Part shown: positions 7,144 to 15,971 of the stretch, piece by piece
Layout: every line of letters starts with the position of its first letter
Numbering within the stretch: position 1 is the stretch's first letter
Origin: Clostridia bacterium
GTDB taxonomy: Bacteria > Bacillota > Clostridia > Christensenellales > QALW01
Direction of reading: 5' to 3'
Assembly (NCBI GenBank): GCA_900769815.1
Contig: CAAGID010000034.1
Coordinates: forward strand, 1 to 27,024
Length of the DNA stretch: 27,024 nucleotides
Translations under genes and position numbers: made by a program
Notes under the pieces: generated by a model
Database searches by the model: none
Told to the model about the DNA's origin: nothing
What the model saw: only the letters and a program-made list of their open reading frames with translations

Positions 7144-9018
7144 ATGAATATTAAATTTTTGAATGCTGAAAAAATTATTGACGGCATCGGTATTTTATCT
7201 GAGGATTTAGGTTTCAACTACACTATGTCCGAAAATGCCGATATTACCATTTCTTTAAAAGAAATAGCTGAAGACAAGCTTATCGTTACAAAAAAGGGCA
7301 ACGATATTGAGATTTCCTTTAAGGAAAAATCACGCTTTTTCCGTGGACTTGCTTACGCCATTGATTGGGTTAAACAGGGTATTGATAAAGAAGTTAACGA
7401 AACTCCCCTCTTTACCACCAACGGCACTATGTTTGATATGTCACGCAACGGCGTTATGAACGTTAAAAGCATTAAACTCGTTTTCAGAAAAATGGCTTTA
7501 ATGGGTCTTAACACATTTTTGCTTTATACTGAAGATACCTATGAAGTTGAGGGCTATCCCTATTTCGGTCACTTAAGAGGCAGATACACTAAAGACGAAA
7601 TGAAGGAGCTTGATGCTTACGCAGTAAAGCTTGGTATCGAAATCATCCCCTGCATCCAGACTTTAGGTCATCTTTCAACGCACCTTATCTGGCCTACTGC
7701 AAGCAAATATAAAGACGGTGCATCAACTCTCTTAGTAGGCAGTGAAGAAACATATAAGTTAATTGACGCAATGTTTAAAACAATCTCCGAATGTTTTTCC
7801 TCAAAGCGTGTACACGTTGGTATGGACGAAACCTTCGATTTAGGCTTAGGTGCTTACCTTGAAACAAATGGCTACCGTCCCCGCGAGGAAATTTTCTTTG
7901 AGCAGATGGAAACTGTAAGAGAAATTGCAAAGAAATATAATCTTAAGCCGATGATGTGGAGTGATATGATTTTCCGCCTTGCAGGTAAAGATATTCATCC
8001 CTACTTCGACTATCATCGCGACGTTGTATTTACCCCCGAAGTTATTGCAAAAATTCCTAAGGGTGTTCAGCCTGTTTTCTGGGACTATTATAACGACGAC
8101 CAGACCTGGTATGATACAAACGTAGAAAAGCATCAGGCAGTATTTGATGAAGAATTTATGTTTGCTGGCGGTGTATGGATTTGGAGCGGACATTGTCCCT
8201 TATATTCGGTATCCTTCTCAAAAACTCTTGCCGCACTTAATTCAATGAAAGAGCACAACGCAAAGGAAGTTATTGCAACAGTATGGCATAACGGCTCAGA
8301 GGGCAGCCACATTATGGCACTTGCAGGTCTTGCCTGGTACGCATCTTTCGATTACTGCGGCGGCTATGACCTGGAAAATATGAAGGAAACCTTTAGAATT
8401 TCCTGTAACGGCTCATACGACGATATGATGCTCTTTGAAAAGCCTGAACAGGCAATTAAGAATTCTGAAACTTGCTCACGTGCACTTTTATATTCCGACC
8501 CGCTTTTAGGTATCTTTGATTACCACTTCTCCCCCTCAAGAGAGCACTATGAGAGCGTTACTGAAATTCTTAAAAATGCAAAAGTTGCCGATATTTTCAA
8601 GCCTGCAACAGATATGATGATTAAGCTTTCAGAAGCACTTATGTATAAAGGCGATTTCGGTTTAAGATTAACTGAAGCTTACAGAAAAGGCGACAAAGAG
8701 ACTCTTAAGAATTTAATAGACGAATGTGATATTATCGCTGAAAAAATACTCGCCCTTAAAAAGGCACACCGCGCTTCCTGGTTTGAATACAATAAGACCT
8801 TCGGTTGGGAGGTTCACGACACCCGTTACGGCGGACTCATCAGCCGTCTTGATACGGTTAAGCTTATGATTACACAGTATCTTAACGGCGAAATTGACAA
8901 AATTCAGGAATTGGAAGAAGAGCGTCTTTCATATAATCCCGGAAACGAAGCTCGGATGCTTCATACATTCCGTTGGGCACGTTACGGAAAATTCGTAACC
9001 GTTGGCGACAGACTTTAA
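7144..9018 (+). CDS. cytoplasmic GH20-family beta-N-acetylhexosaminidase-like enzyme
   Basis: A 624-residue protein with GH20 architecture: a small N-terminal alpha/beta domain (about 1-88), a TIM barrel (about 90-400) and a long helical C-terminal region. The HVGMDE segment ends in the Asp228-Glu229 pair, which in GH20 enzymes is the substrate-orienting acid and the general acid. GH20 members release terminal GlcNAc or GalNAc by substrate-assisted catalysis. There is no signal peptide, so it should act on imported oligosaccharides or recycled cell-wall fragments. The start at 7144 follows GGAGGTGA; an in-frame ATG at 7117 lies inside the promoter and is rejected. Exact substrate is uncertain, and divergent GH20-like glycosidases are possible. 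Confidence 0.85.
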   Translation: MNIKFLNAEKIIDGIGILSEDLGFNYTMSENADITISLKEIAEDKLIVTKKGNDIEISFKEKSRFFRGLAYAIDWVKQGIDKEVNETPLFTTNGTMFDMSRNGVMNVKSIKLVFRKMALMGLNTFLLYTEDTYEVEGYPYFGHLRGRYTKDEMKELDAYAVKLGIEIIPCIQTLGHLSTHLIWPTASKYKDGASTLLVGSEETYKLIDAMFKTISECFSSKRVHVGMDETFDLGLGAYLETNGYRPREEIFFEQMETVREIAKKYNLKPMMWSDMIFRLAGKDIHPYFDYHRDVVFTPEVIAKIPKGVQPVFWDYYNDDQTWYDTNVEKHQAVFDEEFMFAGGVWIWSGHCPLYSVSFSKTLAALNSMKEHNAKEVIATVWHNGSEGSHIMALAGLAWYASFDYCGGYDLENMKETFRISCNGSYDDMMLFEKPEQAIKNSETCSRALLYSDPLLGIFDYHFSPSREHYESVTEILKNAKVADIFKPATDMMIKLSEALMYKGDFGLRLTEAYRKGDKETLKNLIDECDIIAEKILALKKAHRASWFEYNKTFGWEVHDTRYGGLISRLDTVKLMITQYLNGEIDKIQELEEERLSYNPGNEARMLHTFRWARYGKFVTVGDRL

Positions 9019-9035
9019 TTAAAATTCAATAGGAT

Positions 9036-9069
9036 AAAAAAGTTGGGTTCGATAAAACCCAACTTTTTT
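9036..9069. terminator. bidirectional terminator
   Basis: A 14-bp perfect stem AAAAAAGTTGGGTT and its complement, with a 6-nt loop, sits between the convergent GH20 and GNAT genes. It gives a T-run on both strands and overlaps the GNAT stop codon at 9068-9070. Confidence 0.9.
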
Positions 9070-9535
9070 ATTTCAATATTTTCTCCATCGTTATTTTTTG
9101 CGGTAGAAGTCCCATCTTTTCATAGAATTTCATTGCCGAAGGATTACAGCTCCACACGTTAAGGGTAAGATTATAGCAATTTCTTTCCTTTGCTAAATTA
9201 ACTGCAGCTTCATAAAGTTCTTTGCCTATGTGCTTCCCCCGAAGTTTTTCATCGACGCAAAGATCATCAATATAAAGTGTTTTAATATCTGTTAATACAG
9301 AATCGTTGATATGCTCCTGAATAATACAAAAGCAATAACCCATTACCCTATCAAACTCGTCAATATAAACAAGAATAGGTCGATTTTTATCTGTTAACAG
9401 TTCTTTCAGTTCATTACTTGAGTATTTTCTGCCTATTTTAAATATATCGGGTCTGCCATTATGATGAACGAGGTCCACCTGGGAAAGCAAATCTTCTATT
9501 TTGGATACATCCTTTTCAAGTGCAAATCTTATCAT
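9068..9535 (-). CDS. GNAT-family N-acetyltransferase
   Basis: A 155-residue GCN5-related acetyltransferase, transferring acetyl from acetyl-CoA to an unknown amine. The CoA pyrophosphate-binding loop is RGKHIGK (99-105), after the beta-4 strand YIDDLCVDEK, and the C-terminal NPSAMKFYEKMGL segment is characteristic of the fold. It starts 21 bp after the ttcA-like gene on the same strand and is probably co-transcribed with it, ending in the shared convergent terminator. The substrate cannot be told from sequence. Confidence 0.9.
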   Translation of the reverse strand: MIRFALEKDVSKIEDLLSQVDLVHHNGRPDIFKIGRKYSSNELKELLTDKNRPILVYIDEFDRVMGYCFCIIQEHINDSVLTDIKTLYIDDLCVDEKLRGKHIGKELYEAAVNLAKERNCYNLTLNVWSCNPSAMKFYEKMGLLPQKITMEKILK

Positions 9536-9556
9536 TTTTTAGCCTCGGAATTGATT

Positions 9557-10300
9557 TTATTTTTTTACCACGTACTTATCCCACAAGTTATAAGTTTCTG
9601 CGGTATCAAGTGCGTGCAGTAATTTTTCGTGCAAATCGGGGAATTTTTGTGAGAGCTCGCTTATTAGCTCCTTAACGTCCTGCCGTGCCGTTTTGCCGTC
9701 TATGGGGCAAGGCGATTCAACTATTGGCAGATTATTATCCTTTACACAGTTTAAAATAATATCTTCAGGTACGTAGATAAAGGGACGTATTACCTTTAAA
9801 TCAACCCGCGATAAGTAGGTTACGGGAGCAAAGGTGTTCATTCGGGATTCAATAAACATACTCATTAAAAGAGTTTCTATTGCATCATCTCTATGGTGAG
9901 CAAGTGCTACTTTATTGCACCCCAACTCCTTTGCGGTACTGTTTACTGCACCCCGACGCATATTGGCACATAATGCACAAGGGTTCTTTTCCTTGCGGAT
10001 ATTAAAGACAACCTCGCCTATATCCGATTTAACCACCGTGTAATTTATCCCTAACTTCTCGCAAAACTCCTTAATAGGCGTCGTATCAAAGGGCTCAAAG
10101 CCCAAAGAAACAGTTATTGCCTCAAGGATAAAATCCTTTTTACAGAACTTTTTATAAATTGAAAGAGCAAACAGTAAAAGCATACTGTCCTTACCGCCTG
10201 AAACGCCTACGGCAATTTTATCGCCGTCTTCAATCATACCGTATTTTTCATCAGCCCTGCGGATAGAGCCCAATACCCGTTTAATATCTGATTTACTCAT
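9557..10300 (-). CDS. TtcA-like tRNA 2-thiocytidine synthetase family protein
   Basis: A 247-residue PP-loop ATPase of the TtcA/TtuA superfamily. These enzymes adenylate a tRNA base and replace its oxygen with sulfur, often using a [4Fe-4S] cluster. The PP-loop SGGKDS spans 34-39. Cys108 and Cys111 in PCALC, plus the Cys in ESPCP, are the likely cluster ligands. AHHRDD (134-139) is the second conserved motif. Length fits the short TtcA form. Whether the product is 2-thiocytidine at position 32 or another thiolated base is not proven. It is first gene of a two-gene unit with the GNAT gene, and AGGAAG precedes the ATG. Confidence 0.88.
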   Translation of the reverse strand: MSKSDIKRVLGSIRRADEKYGMIEDGDKIAVGVSGGKDSMLLLFALSIYKKFCKKDFILEAITVSLGFEPFDTTPIKEFCEKLGINYTVVKSDIGEVVFNIRKEKNPCALCANMRRGAVNSTAKELGCNKVALAHHRDDAIETLLMSMFIESRMNTFAPVTYLSRVDLKVIRPFIYVPEDIILNCVKDNNLPIVESPCPIDGKTARQDVKELISELSQKFPDLHEKLLHALDTAETYNLWDKYVVKK

Positions 10301-10330
10301 AAACTTCCTCTGTTTTTATTTGCTGTGCTA

Positions 10331-10359
10331 ATTGTACCATAATTTTTATAATTGTTCAA
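10331..10359 (-). promoter_or_regulatory. sigma-A promoter of the ttcA-like gene
   Basis: On the minus strand, TTGAAC (10354-10359), a 17-bp spacer and TACAAT (10331-10336), with an upstream TGG forming an extended -10 (TGnTACAAT). Confidence 0.75.
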
Positions 10360-10373
10360 CCTCATTTATGCAA

Positions 10374-10402
10374 AAAAGGAAAAGCAATTCGCTTTTCCTT
10401 TT
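10374..10402 (-). terminator. terminator of the large DUF4038 gene
   Basis: A 12-bp perfect stem AAAAGGAAAAGC and its complement with a 5-nt loop, followed on the minus strand by TTTTTTG. It lies 10 bp beyond the stop of the 1087-residue protein. Confidence 0.85.
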
Positions 10403-10412
10403 CCATTTTTAC

Positions 10413-13400
10413 TTACTTGTAAAGATAAAGTACCATATCTCCTGTTGACTTCGTCGGTAAATTCACAGAACCCGAAGAGCTTGTTGTTATAGTTCCTTGC
10501 CCTTCAAACTGACCGGTTCTGGGATTAAACCATTTATAATTGTACGTGCTGTTTCCAAGGTTCTTTAAAGAACCTGTCAATGTCGCAATGGTTGTATTAG
10601 GTTTATCAGCAAGAGTTGTATCTGTGAAGTTATAGAAATAGAATACTATTTCTGAGTTATTTGCATTTGATGCAAGATAATAATGCGTTGTATTGGTGGT
10701 AAAGAAGTTTGCTTCTTTGAATCTGGGGATAAGGTTATACCAATCGACAACTGTATTTTCAAAGAAGTTCTTCATATAGCCAAGCTGATATGAGCTTTCA
10801 TACTCAAGTGCATCTCTCCAGGTTGCAGCCTTCTTTTCTTCGGATGTAATTATATCAACACCGTTTCTGAGGTTTGTTGTGGTATCTTCATCAAACCTGT
10901 TTAAGTAACTCCACGTGTCCTGTGCACCGTAGCCGTGACCGAACATACCGCTTAAGAAAGCTGCCCAACCCTGTGCACGTGCACCAAAGTCCTTTGTCCA
11001 AAGACCGCAATAGTCAGCTTCATAGTTAACAACAGGTTTGCCCTGTCCGTTATTCCAATAATCTTTCGCCGCCGATATTACAAGAGAAGTTCTATCATCA
11101 AAAACAGGATGCCACTGGTTAGCATACCACGTATGTCCTGTAATGTCTCTAAAGGCTGAATTTAATGCCTGTGTTGATGCATGACCTTCCTGGTGAGCTG
11201 ATAAGGGACTCTTATAAGGATCGTGTTCATACATATACTGAGCAACATAACGGAAGGGGTTGTTTACATAGCTCCACTCTGCGTGACCGCCTTCTTTCAT
11301 CCAGTAATAGTCGTTATCAACTTCCTGTCCTAATGTCCACATTACGGGATATGAAGAATATCTTGCAACCCAGTAACGACATATTTTTTCAAGGTACGCC
11401 TTAGCACTGGCGGAAAGGTCATAGAAAGTATACGTGGTACCATTTTCAGTCAATGTTGTTTCATAAGGCTTAGTTTCATCGAATCCACCATGCTTGTAAA
11501 TAGTGTCCGTAATTTGTGATGCAAAGAAGAATTGTGAGTTTGTGTGTACCAAACCTGCATCGGCAATAATCTTAAACTTCTCATCATATTCCTGCATCAA
11601 AAGGATATCTCCTGAGTTGATGTCGTCATTATAGGTAAATTTAGCGCCAATAGGTTCACTTTGCCATACGGTATAACCCTGGTTTACACGGTGTGCGGTA
11701 ATAGTCTTTACCATATCAATTGTTTCATTGCCCAAGCCCCAGTGTGTATCGCCTAAGTAGAAGAAGGGCGTACCGTCAGCATACTTAAAGTATCTTGTGC
11801 CAGGCTCAGTTTTAATAAAGCCGTGCTTATAAATATCAAGGTCGCCTGAATACTCAGTACAGGTAAGTGTATTTGTTTTGTTGTGAAGACCTGTATTTGT
11901 TGTATCCGTACAACTTGTCGTGTATGTCCACTGTCCTGTTTTGGGGCAAGCAAAGCGAACACGCCAGATGTTTCCGCCGTCCCAGAAGCCGGGAACTTCG
12001 ATTTCTGTGCCGTCTTCGTGCGTTAAAACAAGGTCAACATCAACGGCATTAAAGGGATCAACATAGCTCTTATCTGAAATAAGAACAAGTTCATTTGATA
12101 CCCAGGTTTCAGCAGTATTAATTACATTTGCTTGTGCTTCAAAGTTATAAACCGTTCCGGTAATCACAAAGTTATCAATATAAATATCCGTAACTGCGTT
12201 AGCCTGAATCAAATCTACACAGAATCTCCAAGGTGCTGTTGCTGCCTTATTATTTAAATCAGCTTCTTCAACCGAAAAGGACACACTCATTGTTTCCCAC
12301 TGATTGTTTACGGCAGCCTTTACATCGTCCTTCGCTTTAAGCACACCATAATTACCGTCTGTAAATTTCGTGAACGAAGTATCCCCCGCTGTACGGAGAA
12401 TCACTCTAAAGGGTGAAGTTCCTTCATTTGCACCTTTTACCTTATAATTAAAGGAAATGGTGTAATAACCTGCTTGGGTAATATAGTTTTCAATATGGAA
12501 TGTGGGAGAATAATAGTTTTGTGACGTATTACGAACAAAGTGAACGCACTTGCCAAAGTCATCTTCAACAAGCTCCATTGTTGTGATACCGCCTAACGAT
12601 GCACTCCAACCTGTATCGGCAAAGTTTACGGCAGTTTCATAAGTTGAAGCTTTTTCGGGAAGTATAATTAAATCCGTATCAAGCATATCTTCTTCGCCAA
12701 GGTCAAATTCGCCGCCTTCTGTCTGTGCTTCCATAGCTTTAATATAATTTTCAGCAGATGCACCGTAGTTGCAAAGGGCTTTTACGATATCGCCAACTTC
12801 CTCGTCACTACGCTTATTGGCGATATATGCGTTTACGTTATAGTCTACCTTTGAAACCTCTTGACCGTTCTTTTCAATGGTAAGGGTGTAAACGTCATCA
12901 AATCCGGTTGCCTTAATATCTTCGGTATAAAGCACGTAAGCACCGTTATCCTTCTTTAAAGTACTGATATTAACTTTTTCGCCGTTTAATTTTACAGTAG
13001 AACCCTCTTCAGCAAAGAACTTAAAGTAAATTTTAATTACGTTTGCCATATTAAGGCCAACTGATTTCGCTCTATTATTTTCGTCCTCGTTGCCGATAAT
13101 ATTTTTTACACCAATGGGATTTGCAAACTTGCTTGCATATTCCTCAATCCACTCAGATGCATCTGCAAGTTTTTCAGTGTTATACCCTTTATATTCCTGT
13201 GCCGCACCGCCGTAAACAAGCATATCAGCAATGAGCATTTTAAAAGCTTTTAACTGTTGTTTAGTATATCCAAGGTTACCTGCGGCAATCTGACTATCAC
13301 AGTAGTCTTTTACACAGTACTCCTCTTTTGTGGCAAGAACTGTACCACCACAGATAAGCTCTGCCTTTATAGTATCTGTCATACACTGAGGATTGATTCC

Positions 13401-13676
13401 CATGTATGAGAACTTATACATTTTCTTGTTTTCGTCATAAACGCCTTGTACATCATTGGTGACTCTGCCTGACGAAGACGTAAAACGCATAGTAACGTTT
13501 TCCGGTTCAACACTTTTAATAGTTGCATAATAGTCAAGCGTAAGGCTTGAGCCAATATTAAGGGTTGCACCTGTGATTTTGTCTTCTGTTGCATTGCCTT
13601 GAGCAGTTATACTTACCATAGGAAATACAGAAAGCATAAGCACCAAAGCAAGAACAAAACTTAAAACTTTTTTCAT
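10413..13676 (-). CDS. large secreted multidomain DUF5060/DUF4038 protein
   Basis: A 1087-residue exported protein, probably a glycan hydrolase. Parts: signal peptide (1-26); two similar unknown domains (about 32-185 and 200-316), each ending in a Tyr-Gly-Ala/Gly helix (VYGGAAQEY and NYGASAENY); a CBM4/9-like beta-sandwich (about 345-515); DUF5060 (about 520-608); DUF4038 barrel (about 618-970); and a C-terminal beta domain ending YLYK. Glu785 (TLGQE) and Glu886 (NYEADY) are candidate catalytic acids. From DUF5060 onward it is a paralogue of the protein at 203-2680, but it lacks a membrane anchor and has its binding module in front rather than behind. The start has an AGGAGG-type site and opens a good signal peptide. 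A TATAAT box lies at 13704-13709 on the minus strand, but no convincing -35 is visible. Confidence 0.87.
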   Translation of the reverse strand: MKKVLSFVLALVLMLSVFPMVSITAQGNATEDKITGATLNIGSSLTLDYYATIKSVEPENVTMRFTSSSGRVTNDVQGVYDENKKMYKFSYMGINPQCMTDTIKAELICGGTVLATKEEYCVKDYCDSQIAAGNLGYTKQQLKAFKMLIADMLVYGGAAQEYKGYNTEKLADASEWIEEYASKFANPIGVKNIIGNEDENNRAKSVGLNMANVIKIYFKFFAEEGSTVKLNGEKVNISTLKKDNGAYVLYTEDIKATGFDDVYTLTIEKNGQEVSKVDYNVNAYIANKRSDEEVGDIVKALCNYGASAENYIKAMEAQTEGGEFDLGEEDMLDTDLIILPEKASTYETAVNFADTGWSASLGGITTMELVEDDFGKCVHFVRNTSQNYYSPTFHIENYITQAGYYTISFNYKVKGANEGTSPFRVILRTAGDTSFTKFTDGNYGVLKAKDDVKAAVNNQWETMSVSFSVEEADLNNKAATAPWRFCVDLIQANAVTDIYIDNFVITGTVYNFEAQANVINTAETWVSNELVLISDKSYVDPFNAVDVDLVLTHEDGTEIEVPGFWDGGNIWRVRFACPKTGQWTYTTSCTDTTNTGLHNKTNTLTCTEYSGDLDIYKHGFIKTEPGTRYFKYADGTPFFYLGDTHWGLGNETIDMVKTITAHRVNQGYTVWQSEPIGAKFTYNDDINSGDILLMQEYDEKFKIIADAGLVHTNSQFFFASQITDTIYKHGGFDETKPYETTLTENGTTYTFYDLSASAKAYLEKICRYWVARYSSYPVMWTLGQEVDNDYYWMKEGGHAEWSYVNNPFRYVAQYMYEHDPYKSPLSAHQEGHASTQALNSAFRDITGHTWYANQWHPVFDDRTSLVISAAKDYWNNGQGKPVVNYEADYCGLWTKDFGARAQGWAAFLSGMFGHGYGAQDTWSYLNRFDEDTTTNLRNGVDIITSEEKKAATWRDALEYESSYQLGYMKNFFENTVVDWYNLIPRFKEANFFTTNTTHYYLASNANNSEIVFYFYNFTDTTLADKPNTTIATLTGSLKNLGNSTYNYKWFNPRTGQFEGQGTITTSSSGSVNLPTKSTGDMVLYLYK

Positions 13677-13793
13677 TATAGTCCTCCTGATCTAATATAT
13701 TTTATTATATACTAACACACTTTTTTAATAATTGCAATAAGAAATATTCACGTTTCCGCAAATACGACTTATTTCGACAAAAAAAGTATATAT

Positions 13794-14570
13794 TTAATTA
13801 TCAAGAGTCGAGAGTAACGCTTCAGCTTCCTCATATTCGCCAAAGACATTTATCAGTTTTTCCAATAAATCTCTTGCACCCTCTTTGTTGTAAGCACCTA
13901 TCATTCTTTGCGCTTCCTGAAGTTTTACGCTGCCCCATTCCGTTTTACATCTTTCAATAGCATCAAGAGCAAGGGGATAACGCTGCACATCCATTGATGA
14001 AACCTTTTTAAATGCTTTTACCGCATCTTCTATATTGCCTTCGCTGTAGTGGTTAATTCCCTCAAGATACGCTTTGTCGGAGGAATCCTTATTAGCAACC
14101 TGTGAAATACACTCATCATACTTTTCATCAGAAAAAGAGAACATTGAAACCCTGGAAAGATATGTTTCAACTTCGGTTTCAGCAAGCTCATTATTGTAAT
14201 ACTTTGTAACAAGCTCGTCCATTTTATTAAGAACAGTCTGTTCTATTTCAGCTTTAAAAACCTCAAGACCTCTATAGCGAGTCCACGTATCGTCGGTATA
14301 TTCTTCAGCTTCACACAGTTTAAAATATTCGTTAAGATGCTCATAAAGAGCGTCAGTTTCAGCCTGAGTTCTACCGTTTTCAGCATATAAGGTATATGCC
14401 GCCTGATAGTTATTTTCGTCTAACGCATTTTTAAATGTACTGCTTTCGCTTTTAAAAAAAGGAAGCTCTATATTAAATGCCTTAAGGGTAAACAAAAGCG
14501 CACCTAATAAAAGAACGAAAAGAACCCATAACAATACGACTAATGCTGAACCGCTTTTCTTTTCTTTCAT
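13794..14570 (-). CDS. membrane-anchored helical-repeat (TPR-like) protein
   Basis: I do not recognise a named family for this 258-residue protein. One strong membrane segment (about 7-28) follows a Lys-rich start, so the remainder is probably extracytoplasmic. It is acidic and helical, with tandem patterns like NNYQAAYTLYAENGR, YSEGNIEDAVKAFKKV and YNKEGARDLLEKLINVFG that resemble tetratricopeptide helix pairs, suggesting a protein-binding scaffold. It follows prs on the same strand after 56 bp containing a hairpin, so it may be partly co-transcribed with it. The ribosome binding site is GGGAG. No enzymatic motif is visible. Confidence 0.75.
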   Translation of the reverse strand: MKEKKSGSALVVLLWVLFVLLLGALLFTLKAFNIELPFFKSESSTFKNALDENNYQAAYTLYAENGRTQAETDALYEHLNEYFKLCEAEEYTDDTWTRYRGLEVFKAEIEQTVLNKMDELVTKYYNNELAETEVETYLSRVSMFSFSDEKYDECISQVANKDSSDKAYLEGINHYSEGNIEDAVKAFKKVSSMDVQRYPLALDAIERCKTEWGSVKLQEAQRMIGAYNKEGARDLLEKLINVFGEYEEAEALLSTLDN

Positions 14571-14592
14571 AAGTGCAACTCCCTTTAAAGTT

Positions 14593-14620
14593 TAAGCAGC
14601 GTTTTTTGATTCGCTGCTTA
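14593..14620 (-). terminator. hairpin between prs and the TPR-like gene
   Basis: A 9-bp perfect stem TAAGCAGCG / CGCTGCTTA with a 10-nt loop lies 6 bp after the prs stop. The following minus-strand sequence is only weakly T-rich (AACTTTAAAG), so it may be an incomplete terminator or a processing site. Confidence 0.5.
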
Positions 14621-14626
14621 TTGTTT

Positions 14627-15799
14627 TTATATTTTTCCTTTTTTAGTAAGTAAGCTGTTAATCTTTGTTGCAGGATTAAGAAGCTCGCTTATTGAAGCAT
14701 CATGATTAAGTGTATCAATAATATATGAAATATATTTTGAAAGGTCAACACTTGCGTGCCACTCTCTTGCCTTTAATTCAGGCGTTGTGCAGATAGCGTT
14801 GGTTGTAAACACCTTTTGGATAAGTCCCTTTTCATAAGCCTTATCAAAATGCTCAAGTCCCTCACAGAAAAGACCGAAGGTTGTGCAAACGTAAATGTTA
14901 TTTGCCTTTAATTCTTTTAACTTATAGGCAAGGTCAAGAACGCTGTCGCCTGAAGAAATCATATCATCAACGATAATAAGGTCCTTACCGGCAACGTCAG
15001 CACCTAAATATTCATGTGCAACGATGGGATTTCTGCCGTTAATAACAACTGAATAGTCACGGCGTTTATAGAACATACCAAGATCAACGCCTAAAACGCT
15101 GGAGAAGTAAATGCCTCTTGCCATTGCACCTTCATCAGGACTTATAATCATAAGATGCTCTTTATCAAGCTTAATATCGGGAACTGTGTTTACAAGAGTC
15201 TTAATCATCTGATAGGTAGGCATAACGTTCTCAAAGCCATGAACGGGAATGGCGTTCTGTACTCTGGGGTCATGTGCGTCAAAAGTAATAATATTGTCAA
15301 CGCCCATACCTACAAGCTCCTGGAGGCAGGTTGCAGAGTCCAAGGATTCTCTGCCTGAACGCTTATGCTGACGGCCTTCGTAAAGCATAGGCATAATTAC
15401 CGTGATTCTTCTTGCCTTGCCGCCGATAGCTGCAATAATTCTTTTAAGGTCTGCATAATGGTCATCGGGGCTCATAGGTACCTGCTGACCGTACATTTTA
15501 TAAGTAAGGAGGTGGTTGAATACGTCACAGACAATATAAATATCAAGACCGCGTACTGACTGACGGATAACACCTTTTGCTTCACCGCTTCCGAATCTTG
15601 GGCAGGAAACGTCAATCATATAAGTATCTCGTTCATAAGCAACGAAGGATGCATCGTTTTTGAACTCACTTTCCCTTTCCCTACGCCACTTGGTAAGATA
15701 GAAATCTATTTTTTTGCCGATTTCCTCACAGCCGGGCATAGCGATAACGCCTAAAGGTGCAAAGGGTAACGAAGTAAGGTTCTCTAAATAATCAGCCAT
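14627..15799 (-). CDS. prs: ribose-phosphate pyrophosphokinase (long clostridial form)
   Basis: A 390-residue PRPP synthetase, making 5-phosphoribosyl-1-diphosphate from ribose-5-phosphate and ATP for nucleotide, His and Trp synthesis. The metal-binding FDAHD (173-177) and a C-terminal type I phosphoribosyltransferase loop, VDDMISSGDS (277-286), are clear, as is YEGRQHKRSGRES in the flexible catalytic region. It is about 70 residues longer than the usual 315-residue enzyme, and its loop has Ser-Ser-Gly-Asp-Ser where the classical enzyme reads Asp-Thr-Gly/Ala-Gly-Thr, so it belongs to a distinct subgroup. AGGAGG lies upstream of the ATG. It is divergent from trmB. Confidence 0.9.
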   Translation of the reverse strand: MADYLENLTSLPFAPLGVIAMPGCEEIGKKIDFYLTKWRRERESEFKNDASFVAYERDTYMIDVSCPRFGSGEAKGVIRQSVRGLDIYIVCDVFNHLLTYKMYGQQVPMSPDDHYADLKRIIAAIGGKARRITVIMPMLYEGRQHKRSGRESLDSATCLQELVGMGVDNIITFDAHDPRVQNAIPVHGFENVMPTYQMIKTLVNTVPDIKLDKEHLMIISPDEGAMARGIYFSSVLGVDLGMFYKRRDYSVVINGRNPIVAHEYLGADVAGKDLIIVDDMISSGDSVLDLAYKLKELKANNIYVCTTFGLFCEGLEHFDKAYEKGLIQKVFTTNAICTTPELKAREWHASVDLSKYISYIIDTLNHDASISELLNPATKINSLLTKKGKI

Positions 15800-15840
15800 A
15801 AAAAAGTCCTCCTGAAGTAAAAAAACATAAATACATTATT

Positions 15841-15869
15841 ATTGTACTAAATTATTTAATTTTTGTAAA
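15841..15869 (-). promoter_or_regulatory. sigma-A promoter of prs
   Basis: On the minus strand, TTTACA (15864-15869), a 17-bp spacer and TACAAT (15841-15846). It is back to back with the trmB promoter 43 bp away. Confidence 0.75.
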
Positions 15870-15911
15870 CCATATAAAGTAATATTTTTTGTTTTTTTGT
15901 AAATTTTTTTA

Positions 15912-15941
15912 TTTACCAAAAAAGTAATTTTATGGTATAAT
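15912..15941 (+). promoter_or_regulatory. sigma-A promoter of trmB
   Basis: TTTACC (15912-15917), an 18-bp spacer and TATAAT (15936-15941) preceded by TGG, giving an extended -10 element (TGnTATAAT). Confidence 0.7.
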
Positions 15942-15971
15942 CTCATCAGTACGAAAAAAGGAAGTATTTTT

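Noticed and set aside
15945..15953. TCAGTACG occurs shortly after the -10 boxes of both trmB (15946-15953) and cdaA (24674-24681).
   Set aside because: An eight-base match between two leaders, at different distances from the -10 box, is too short to claim a shared regulatory site.
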